A model generated the notes under the pieces. The model made no database searches. It had not been told where the DNA came from and worked only from the letters and a program-made list of their open reading frames with translations. From assembly GCA_963693085.1 (NCBI GenBank), contig OY856413.1, positions 103,794,801 to 103,858,800 on the forward strand: a stretch of 64,000 bases of DNA, written 5' to 3'. The DNA is from Alisma plantago-aquatica (taxonomy: Eukaryota > Streptophyta > Magnoliopsida > Alismatales > Alismataceae). Position numbers and translations under genes: made by a program. This document shows, one piece after another, positions 47,776 to 57,155 of the stretch. Numbering within the stretch: position 1 is the stretch's first letter; the number at the start of each line of letters is the position of its first letter.

Positions 47776-48606
47776 GAAGACAAAGAAACTGAGACAGTAA
47801 AATTGGCGACAACTACATCCGATATCATATTGAGCAAGATGCCCAAGAAACAAAAAGACCCGAGATCCTTTGGAATTTCATGTCACATTGGAGACTCATC
47901 ATGCAAGAAAGGATTGGCAGATCTCGGTGCAAGCATCTCTATTATGCCACTTAGCCTATGCAAAAGACTAGGGTTTGCAGAATTGCTTCCTACTGGCATG
48001 ACTATACAACTTGCAGACAATTCGATAATACGTCTGTTAGGAATCCTCGAAGATGTCTCGGTCAAGGTAGGCAAGGACACATATGTTCCATGTGACTTTG
48101 TCATTATGGACATAAAGGAAGATGCCAGATATCCTCTCATCTTTGGTCATCTATTCCTCGCCTCTACAAGAGCCCTGATTGATGTTGAAGCTGGTACCTT
48201 ACTGCTCAGATTAGGCAAAGAAACTCTCAACTTTAAAGTTTCTGAAAGTATGAGAAGACCAAGTATGCAAGAAGAAGTCTATCTTATTGAATGCATTGAG
48301 CAAATGTCACTTCTAACTCAAGAGCATCATGAATCAGGTGACCCTTTAGAAGTTGCTCTAATAAACCCATCAGTTGATGAACCAATTGACGAACAAGTAA
48401 AGAATTGCATCAAATCCCTCGACTTTGCTATAGAAGATGTTGAAGACACTTGTGAAGAATTCAAAGCTATGGAAGTTACAGAAGAAACATGCGAAAAACC
48501 AGAGGCTCCCGAAATGAATCCTCTGCCCGAGGGACTGAAGTATGTGTTTTTAGACAGCCTCAAAGTTTGTCCAGTTATTATAAATTCTAATCTAACAGCT
48601 GAATAA
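47776..48606 (+). pseudogene. Element B aspartic protease and linker
   Basis: In frame with the gag C-terminus. Retropepsin-type protease that cleaves the polyprotein: catalytic motif ADLGASISIMPLSL (D-L-G-A-S) and flap/C-terminal blocks VKVGKDTYVPCDFVIMD and YPLIFGHLFLASTRALID. An acidic linker from about 48,240 to 48,600 (IECIEQMS, EDVEDTCEEF, MNPLPEGLKYVFL) leads to RT and is typical of Athila elements. The frame ends at TAA 48,604-48,606, followed by EDKLLKELRERKKAIGY in the same frame, so the stop is a mutation. A one-base frameshift near 48,714 precedes RT. Confidence 0.9.
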
Positions 48607-49500
48607 GAAGATAAACTCCTGAAGGAATTAAGGGAAAGAAAGAAAGCCATCGGTTATAAAATGAGTAACCTCACTGGGGTTAGTCAAGCATTGTGCATGC
48701 ATAAGATCCCTATGTTGAAGATCACAAGGCTACTATTGAGCATCAATGGAAATTGAATCCATATATGAAGGAAGTGGTCTGTCGCGAGGTCATTAAACTT
48801 CTCACAGCTGGAATAATCTATCTGATATCAGATTCTCCATGGGTGTGTCATGTGCATGTAGTCCCGAAGAAAGGTGGAAAAACTATTATACGGAATGAAA
48901 ACAACAAACTCATCCCCACTCGAACAGTAACAGGGTGGAGGATGTGCATAAACTATAGAAAATTAAATAAGGCAACTCGAAAATATCATTTTCCAATGCC
49001 TTTCCTTGATCAAGTCCTAGAAAGGTTGGCTCACCAAGAATATTTCTGTTATATTGACGGTTACTATGGATTCTATCAAATACCCATACATCCAGATGAC
49101 CAAGAGAAAACAACCTTTACCTGCCCATTCGGGACATACGCATTTAAAAGAATGTCGTTTGGTCTCTGTAATGCACTCGCAACTTTCCAACGTTGCATGG
49201 TTGCCATATTCGCTGGTCTTACTGAAACAATTATGGAGGTTTTCATGGATGATTTTTCTGTATACGGAGATTCATTCGATTCTTGTCTAAAGCACCTCTC
49301 CCTTGTCCTAAAACATTTTGAAGAAGCACATCTTGTGCTGAATTGGGAAAAGTGTCATTTTATGGTAAAGGAAGGCATTATCCTCGGCCATAGGGTCAGC
49401 AATAGAGGAATCGAAGTAGATAAAGCCAAGATTGAAGTGATTTCTAAACTGGCTATTCCAAAAAATGTAAAATAAGTCTGTGCTTTCCTAGGTCATGTAG
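48607..49500 (+). pseudogene. Element B reverse transcriptase
   Basis: Ty3/gypsy RT (RVT_1) copying element RNA to cDNA. Motifs in order: HVVPKKGGK, CINYRKLNKATRK, YIDGYYGFYQIPIH (first catalytic Asp), FGLCNALATFQRCM, and the catalytic box VFMDDFSVYG (49,243-49,272). The open frame 48,753-49,475 is intact for 240 codons and ends at TAA 49,473, after which VCAFLGHVGFYRRFI, the RT connection, continues in frame. Upstream the helices IEHQWKLNPYMKEVV are in the same frame. Confidence 0.93.
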
Positions 49501-50030
49501 GATTTTACCGAAGATTCATAAAGGACTTTTCTAAGATAACGAAGCCAATGACGAATCTATTACTAAAGGATACTGATTTTAATTTCAACGAAGAATGTGT
49601 CAAAAGCTTCAATACACTGAAACAGGCCCTTACAACCACCCCCATCATTTGAGCCCCTGAGTGGGACCAACCTTTTGAATTCATGTGCGATGCCAGTGAC
49701 TATGTTGTGGGCGCTATTTTAGGGCAATATATAGAGAAGGAACACTATGTGATCTATTATGCATCAAAAACTCTCGATGACGCTTAGAGGAATTATGCAA
49801 CTACAGAGAACGAACTTCTAGAAGTCATGTATGCCTTTGACAAGTTCAGATCCTACCTAATTGGTTCGAAGGTCATTGTCTACACAGACCACACTGCCAT
49901 TCGTTACCTTCTGGAAAAGAAATATGCAAAACCCAGGTTGATTAGATGGATCCTCCTATTCAAAGAATTTGATTTAGAGATAAGAGATAAAAAGGGTACA
50001 ATGAATGTTGTAGCGGACCACCTCAGTTGC
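49501..50030 (+). pseudogene. Element B RNase H domain
   Basis: Continues in the RT frame. Removes RNA from RNA-DNA hybrids. Acidic active-site residues are visible: FMCDASDYVVGAILG (D), [13 protein letters not shown] (E), [13 protein letters not shown] (D) and VADHLS (D). Two stops interrupt: TGA near 49,650 (PII-stop-APEW) and TAG near 49,785 (DA-stop-RNY, where Q is usual). From 49,827 the frame is open to 50,264. Confidence 0.9.
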
Positions 50031-51407
50031 ATCCACACTCTGGATACTGAGAAAATTCCGATCAATGATTCCCTATCAAATGATCAACTAATGAAGGTCT
50101 CAAAAGTTGTACCATGGTACTCAGATTTTGTAAACTACCTTGCTGCAGGGGTTATCCATCCCCAATGCACTGGGAATGCACTGAAGAAGTTCATGCATGA
50201 TGTGAAGCAATATCACTGGGATGAGCCATATCTCTTTAAACTATGTGTTGATGGTCTGTATAGATGACGTATCACCGAAGAAGAAACTCAACTTATTTTG
50301 GAACAATGTCATTCGGGACCAGTGGGAGGACATATGAGCTATAAAAAGACTGCCTTGAAGTTTTTGCAATGTGGATTTTTCTGGCCAACCATATCCAAAG
50401 ATTCCTATGACTTCATCCTATCATGTGACAAATGTCAAATATCAAGAAATATAATAAAGAGAGATGAGATGTTGCTAAATCTATGGCAAGAAGTAGAGAT
50501 ATTCGATGTTTGGGGGATGGACTACATGGGTCCATTCCCATCTTCTCATGGATTTTCATACATCCTAGTGGCGGTGGACTATGTCTCAAAATGGGTTGAA
50601 GCAATACCAAACGTCACTAGTGATTCCAAACCCGTCATCAAATTATTCAAAGCTATTATTTTTCCCCATTTTGGAGTGCCACGAACTGTGATACCTGACG
50701 GAGGGTCTCACTTCCTTGAAAGAAGCTTTGAAGCTTTACTGAGAAAATATGGTGTAACACATAAGGTAGCCTCGCCCTACCATCCACAAACAAGCGGATA
50801 GGTAGAGGTTTCTAATCATCAACTAAAGGCTGTTATGGAAAAAATTGTAGGCCGCAATCGAAAAGATTGGTCAGTGAAAATCAACGTCGCATTATGGGCC
50901 TCTAGAACTGCTTATAAAACTCCCCTCAGGACTACACCTTTTCAATTAATATATGGAAAAGCTTGCCACCTTCCAGTCGAACTAGAACACAAGGCATGGT
51001 GGGAAACTAGACAACTAAACTTTGATATGAAAGAAGCAGGCCAAGCCAGAATTCTGCAACTCCAAGAGTTGGATGAACTCAGGATGACAGCTTATGAGAA
51101 TGCACAAATCTACAAAGAACGCACAAAACTTTGGCACGATGGACATCTGAAAAGAAAAGACATACAAGTGGGAGATCAAGTTCTGCTATTCAACTCAAGG
51201 TTGAAGTCATTCCTAGGAAAACTCTGCTCATGTTGTTCTGGACCATACATCGTCAAGAGCATCTCCCCACATGGTGCCTTCTCATTATGGAATGAAAAGT
51301 CAGGTGAATTTGTAACAAATGGTCACCGCTTAAAAAGATATTTCACCCCAACTGACATAGGCATTGAAGCAACGCTAGAACTCACCAATCCAAAGGATCC
51401 ACCGTGA
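50031..51407 (+). pseudogene. Element B integrase, Athila type
   Basis: Same frame as RT/RNase H. An HHCC zinc-binding region ([10 protein letters not shown], then SCDKCQ) is followed by the catalytic core with D in [11 protein letters not shown] in VIPDGGSHF and E in VEVSNHQLK. The C-terminal block has YGKACHLPVELEHKAWW, LQLQELDELRMTAYENA and VGDQVLLFNSRLKSF, the Athila hallmark. Stops: TGA 50,265 and TAG 50,799 (TSG-stop-VEVSN, Q expected, a CAG to TAG change). TGA at 51,405 is probably the true end of pol, because the conserved non-coding block follows at once. Confidence 0.93.
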
Positions 51408-52967
51408 AGCTAAAGGATTCAGTCGAGCCATCGACATAAAACAAAGGCGCTTGTCGGGAGGCAACCCGATCAATAAATCTGTTTTACTTTTCCTTTCAAA
51501 TTAGAATGTTTCTTTAATTTTGTTTTTACCTTCTAGTTAATTTTTCATTTAATAAAATTCACATCACAAGATGTTATCTTGAGTTCTGATTGATCTTTCT
51601 TTAGATTTTCAAATAAGAGGATGCACGCTGACTGGAACGCCACCACATCTGGTGGTCAAATCTGGCACAAATGTTCCCTCCATCTTGGATTTAGGGTTTG
51701 CTCGGGACGAGCAAATCTCTAAGTTCGGGGTGGAGGGTGGTTGGTACGTATCTTACTTTCCAACTTCACCCATCTAAATCAGTCTTAGATTTTCATCGCC
51801 GCATTTTTGACCAATTTCTTCAAAATTTACAAATAGATTTTCAAAATTTTAAAGTTTTAAAGATTTCAAAGATTTGAACAGATACTTGATCAATTTTAGA
51901 CACTTCATGGTTTCATTAAAAGTCACTAACTAACCTGCTATGCATTTTAAAACATTATATCCTCCTTATTCGAAGTGAATCCTCAAAAGGACCACTGTTT
52001 GAAACACAACCTCTTGATTGAAATCATCTTGTAAAGCTTATGATTCCTAACGTTATGATACTCTTGCAATAATAATAAGTGTTTTTCAAACTGATAGGGG
52101 TCAAACATGTCAGGCTTCCTAATTTATTTGTGGAACAACAACATGGAATCCCCACTGGATCCTCATCAAGTCATTATTTGAGCAAAGTTTGATAAAGAGA
52201 ACAACCGAATGCACTAAATTGTAAATCAAGTTGCATTCTGATATGAACTCTCTTCTACACTTCTTCTATCATCTTCGTACCCCTCCATTCATAAAAAAGA
52301 AACAAAAATAGCCAAAATAGTGCCAAACCCTAAGTTTGGGGTGGCACGCCACTTCCCTCTTTATCCGCTTCTTCCATACCCCTAACAAATAAATAGGGGT
52401 GTACCACCAAAAATGCAATCTCGAGTCGAATACAGGAGAAATTTGCAAACAAAAAGATGCCAAAGTGCACACAAAAAGAAATGCAATCTCGAGTCGAATA
52501 GAGGAGAGATTCGCACAAAAAATGCAATAAATGAAATTGCAAACCATAAATTAAAAATCTTGAGTCGAATAGAGGAGAGATTTATTTCTTCCTTCCATAC
52601 CATCATTCACTCCCTTTTCTACCTATGGGCACATTGATTGCCTACCCTATCCTGAAAAACACTAGTGTCAAATCAAATGCACACTTGTTGTTCCACGAGC
52701 ATTTCTGGACTCTTACAAAACTCTTTGACATGCTTGTTGTAGGAAAAAGTGAGGAGGAAGTGATCTTGGAAAATGAACTCATGAATGAATATATGGTAAG
52801 ATGTGCTTAGTGGTCTCATGAGGTTGAGATACTGAGTCATTTTGAGCCGAAAGAAAATATTCGTGATGTGAAGATGAAGTAATCACATGAATTGAAAGTA
52901 TCCATTTGGCAACTATTTCAGATTTTGTGTTACTTGAGGATGATCAATGTTTATGCTCAAGGTATTT
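51408..52967 (+). other. Element B 3' non-coding region
   Basis: No env-like ORF. Two blocks are conserved with element A: 51,433-51,465 (identical over 33 bp to 56,269-56,301) and 51,711-51,740 (one mismatch to 56,517-56,546), the latter purine-rich (GGGGTGGAGGGTGG). Between 52,400 and 52,600 there are three copies of a TCGAGTCGAATA-type unit. Confidence 0.8.
52410..52580. repeat. Three spaced repeats in B 3' non-coding region
   Basis: AATCTCGAGTCGAATACAGG at 52,415, the same with AGAGG at 52,486, and AATCTTGAGTCGAATAGAGG at 52,556; roughly 70 bp apart, each followed by AGARATT. Confidence 0.8.
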
Positions 52968-55022
52968 TGATGAATGCATATTCATCATGAAATTCAATTA
53001 TCATTTTTGGACAAATTCAACTCAACACATTTAATTTCACTCATAATATGCAACATTACTTAATTGATCCAATTATCATGATTTTAACTAAAATTGTGGT
53101 TGATTTGATGCAGGTCCTGATAAAGTCGAACAATCAGTTGGGATATACCTTCCCTCACCCTTGGTTCTGACCAATCGATCTAACCAAGCCGATCAAACCC
53201 ATTCGGTCTCAAGACCATTTGAGCCCATTTGGCCTCAAGACCGTTTCAGCCCATTCGGTCTCAAGACCGTTTGAGCCCATTCGGTCTCAAGACCGTTTGA
53301 GCCCATTTGGTTTCAAGACCGATAGATAAGAAGAGACCAATTAGAGGCACAACTCAACCGCAAGGGATCGAGCAGTGCATGAATTCAAGATCTTAAAGAA
53401 GAGCCTAGACCACGGTCGTGGTGGTTCAAAACGACCATGGTCCACTATCATCACCACGACTGTGAGGTGAGCCATGACCGTGAGGTGAGCCAAAACTGTG
53501 TTCTCCTCGCCACGACTATGGCGCATTGCCGAACAGTGCCGAGCCACCAACTACCATGACCGTGTTTGACACACCACAGCTGTGGCGCACCACCAGCATC
53601 AACAATATTTCACCCGCCATGCCTGTGCGAGGCAACATGGCTGTGTGACAGCTACCTCACCACGACCGTGGTGCCTCACCATAGTCATGGCACATCATCT
53701 TCAACCTCCGACCAACACTCACTTGCAGCCCCAAAGCAAGACCGAATGGAGGTGGTTCGCATACCATATGAGGTTGCTCTGAGGCCGTTTCACCTGTAGA
53801 TGAAGGCCGAAGATCGTTTGATAGAATGAAGGTCTACTAGATCGATCGACGAGCAAACTGTTTGTTACACATTTTCAGAGTGTTGACTGACGCAAGACCG
53901 TTTGCTCGATTCTAGTCCCAGACCGTTTGGCCACAGCAAGCAATCGAGACCAAATGAAAGACCAGTTGAGGCCGAGGTTGCGAAGACTGTTTGACAAGAA
54001 AACGGTATGTAGACCATTTCAAAGCCAAACGGTCGGTGAGACCATTTAGTCTCATTTGTTTTCCAAACCGTGAGAGCAAATCTCACCGAAGACCGTTTGG
54101 CTGAAGCGTTGACCGAATCGAAGACCGTTTGATATCAAACGATTTCCAAACAAAATCTTCTATGTATGGGATGGAATGGAGGTTTTCAAGTTTGAATCCA
54201 TGATGAGAACTTCTGAAAGGATTCCTTGAGGTCGTAAGTGTATGATCCGTGAGGGGACGAGACATCTAGCCTACGGTGACGCTTCTGTGGTCTAAACATC
54301 CCTCAAGGAGGACCACAGCCTTAGTTGGATTTTGTATCATCTTGTTTATCGTCGATGTTAGTTTTTAGATCTATCACCTTCTTGCTTATCAATTAATGTG
54401 GTTGACTCCCGAACTAGAAATAGAATGGGATTTCTTCAAGGTAGTAAGTGTATGATCGACGAGGGGACAAGACATCTAGCCTTCAGTGATGCTTCTGTGT
54501 GCCTAACGCTTGTATAGGGGGCCCATAACCTTCATTGGATTTATGTATCTTCGGAGCTGTAAGTAAGTGATCTGGTTGGTGATGAGACATCTGATGCCTA
54601 AGGTGATGCTTACACGAACCTAACGCCCTAACGGGGGGTTCTACAACAGCTCCATTTGGATTGATATATCTTGCTTGTATTGTTTGTGATTGAATGTGTT
54701 TGTGTGTGTAGTGGTGGGGAAACACGATACCATCCCATCGATTCCATATCATTGATCTAAATCCAACTTTCATTTAGCTTTTACTTTCTTGCAATTAGTT
54801 TAGTTAACCTCAAATCAACCAATAATTTTAAATATTATCCTTAACTAGAACTAGACTAGACTGATAAAGATTCTTAAAAATTTTGTCCTTTGGGTTCGAT
54901 CCTTAACTATACTGTGATAAGACTTGTCCGCTTGTGGGTGGTATTATTGCACTTTAGTTTCAATAAAAGCTTGGGGATTTCATCCCTGAGTGAGTTTGTT
55001 AGTGCGATAAAATCCCACGTCA
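52968..55022 (+). repeat. Element B, 3' LTR (with internal deletion)
   Basis: Starts TGATGAATGC and ends CCACGTCA (2,055 bp). Relative to the 5' LTR, 43,408-44,940 is missing at 54,149/54,150. Allowing for the TRIM, the loss is about 690 bp and includes the TATA box. Five 26-bp units lie at 53,198-53,327. Confidence 0.9.
53198..53327. repeat. 26-bp tandem repeats in B 3' LTR
   Basis: Five units starting CCCATTC/CCCATTT at 53,198, 53,224, 53,250, 53,276 and 53,302, in exact 26-bp steps. Confidence 0.95.
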
Positions 55023-55602
55023 ATGTCAATGTCCCACTCCTAGATGCCATGAGTGAGATGCCCCAATGGTCTAAGTCTTCAAACTCCTACTCAATCGAAA
55101 GTACAAAACTGAAGAACATTAGACAGTGAAACTAGCAAGAACATCATCTGATTTAGTAATGGATAAGATGCCTCACAAACATAAGGATCCTAGCTCTTTC
55201 AGAATTTCCTGCTCGATAAGTGATTCCATCAACCGACCAGGTCTAACTGATCTTGGAGCTAGCATATCAATCATTCCACTTAGCCTATGCAACAAATTGG
55301 GCCTTACTAACTTCTCACCCACTAGAATGTCTATCGAGCTTGTTGACTCCTCCATGACAAAACCAGTTGGCATCATAAAGGACATCCCCGTAAGGCTTGG
55401 GAATCTATATTTCCTATGTGATTTTTTAGTTATGGACATCAAGGAGAATCCACGCTACCCCCTCATTTTTGGAAGACCTTTCCTCTCCACTGCTAGAGCT
55501 CTAATTGATGTTGAAGCTGGAGTTTTGACCCTAAGAGTGGGAAACCAATCTTTTGATTTCTATGCATCCAAAAGTGCAAAGGAACACACTGCAGAAGAAT
55601 AG
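55023..55602 (+). pseudogene. Element A protease (continuation of interrupted gag-protease)
   Basis: Begins directly after the B insertion. The region NVPLLDAMSEMPQW, typical of the sequence before Athila protease, is followed at 55,126-55,602 by an almost intact 158-codon aspartic protease frame with the catalytic motif TDLGASISIIPLSL and the block YPLIFGRPFLSTARALIDVEAG. About half its residues match the B protease by eye. TAG 55,600-55,602 ends the frame, but the next codons (MYFFDCVNKF) correspond to the B linker, so this stop may be a mutation. Confidence 0.9.
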
Positions 55603-56033
55603 ATGTATTTTTTTGACTGTGTTAATAAATTTACTGAAATGCAGCAGTGAGTCCTTTCCTCAAATTCTGACATTCCCTCAGAAGAAGATCGCGATGTAAA
55701 GAATACTGAGAGTGAACTGGTCTATGTAGAGACAAAAGGAACACCACCAACTATGGAGGAGACACCTCCCAGCCCTATGGTTACACATACCAAACCTTCT
55801 TCAGGTATCCTTGGGCCATCTCATCGAGAAAATACTGTATCGACAACCTAGCTGATGGAGACTACTCATTTCATCTTTCCTCCTCAACAAGATCTGGATT
55901 GTGGCTTCTACCAAGACCATCCCCCAAATCCATATTTGATAGACATCAGTGACAAAAATTTCTATGATGAAGGGATAGTGCATCAGCAAAAGAACTTTTC
56001 CTCCATGCCTCAACAATGATGCCACTCGGATCC
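55603..56033 (+). pseudogene. Unknown acidic ORF replacing pol in element A
   Basis: The protease frame continues for about 140 codons with TGA at 55,648, TAG near 55,849 and TGA near 56,017, then loses coherence. The sequence is acidic and proline-rich (SNSDIPSEEDRDVKN, TKGTPPTMEETPPSPMV, HPPNPYLIDISDKNFYDEG) and shows no RT, RNase H or integrase motif. The first 15 residues align with the linker after the B protease; the rest has no counterpart in B. It may be the tail of a gag-protease protein specific to this non-autonomous family. Function unknown. Confidence 0.55.
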
Positions 56034-57155
56034 CCTATAATTATTCTTTGCCTCGCATCGAGCAACAAAGAACCACTCAACATAACTCAAGTTGTTTTCC
56101 AATATGTTCTGACAATGGTCGCTCCGTATGGGGAAGAATACAAGAGGCCAGAATCAAATCAAAGATTAATTGATGGTTGAGAAAGAAACCATCAAAAGAA
56201 TATGTCAATCCAGCCCAAGCTCCACTTAGGGCCCCACCATGGTGACGATATCATCAAGGTGAGCCAATGACATAAAACAAAGGCGCTTGTCGGGAGGCAA
56301 CTCAATCCTTAACTTTGCTTTTCCTTTTCATTTTGAATTAGAAAATGTTTCCCCTAGTAGATAATGCATCACAAAATGCAATCTTAAGTCCTAATAGTTC
56401 TCATTATTGAGATTTCAGATGGAGGACATGTTGTTGAGAGGAACGCAACCACATCTGGTGGTCCAATCAACACGATTTTCCCCCTACATCTCAAATTTAG
56501 AGTTTTCTTAGGATGAGCAAATTTCTAAGTTCGGGGTGGAGGGTGGGTGGTACGTACTTTACTTTCCACCCACTCCTATCTGTTTCAGATTTAAGATTTC
56601 ATCGTTGCATTTTTAAGCAATTTTGATCAAAAAATTCAAAATTTTCAAAAAAATTCAAAATTTTGAAGTTTTAAATTAGTTTTGTATAGAAACTTGATGA
56701 AGTTTTGACACTTTTTGTTTTAATCAAACCCATTACCTAGCGGGCTATCCCATTTTTCCATGCAGTTTTGAATCATTATACCCTCCTTATTCGAAGCAAA
56801 ACCTCAAGGGGGACAATTTCTGAAACTAGCCAATGGTTAGAAATCACCGTGTGAAGCTTATGAATCCTAACATCATGTTTGGTAAAAATGGCAAGTATAT
56901 GTCGAACTGAGAGGGATCAAACACATCATGCTTCCTAACTGAAAAGTGGAACAATAGCATGGAATCTCCACTGAATCCTCATCAAGTCATTATTTGAGCA
57001 GAGCACGATAAGGGGAACAACTCGGTGTATAGAATTGTAAATCAAGTTGCATTCTGATCTAAACTCTCTTCTACACTTCTTCTATCGGCTTCTTACCCCT
57101 CCATCCAGAAAAAAGAAACAAAAATATCCAAAATAGTGTCAAACCCTAAGTTTGG
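56034..57155 (+). other. Element A 3' non-coding region
   Basis: Homologous to the B 3' non-coding region, including the identical 33-bp block at 56,269-56,301 and the purine-rich block at 56,517-56,546. The homology continues to AAACCCTAAGTTTGG at 57,155, where element C begins. Confidence 0.85.

Larger units (their letters stand above)
42210..55022 (+). mobile_element. Element B: Athila-like Ty3/gypsy retrotransposon
   Basis: A 12.8-kb insertion in element A, with paired LTRs, a primer-binding site at 45,811, gag, protease, RT, RNase H and integrase in order (45,986-51,407), and a 1.56-kb 3' non-coding region. Integrase and RT sequences and the conserved block after pol are of the Athila lineage. 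Coding defects: several stops (at least three of them CAG-to-TAG or CAA-to-TAA type) and two frameshifts. No env-like ORF is present after pol. Confidence 0.92.

Noticed and set aside
51408..52967. Env-like gene after pol in element B
   Set aside because: Some Athila elements carry one, but only short frames without signal or membrane segments occur here.
37682..57155. Reading A and B as two tandem Athila elements
   Set aside because: A gag is continued by A protease only after B, and the flanking 5-bp duplication matches, so B is nested in A.
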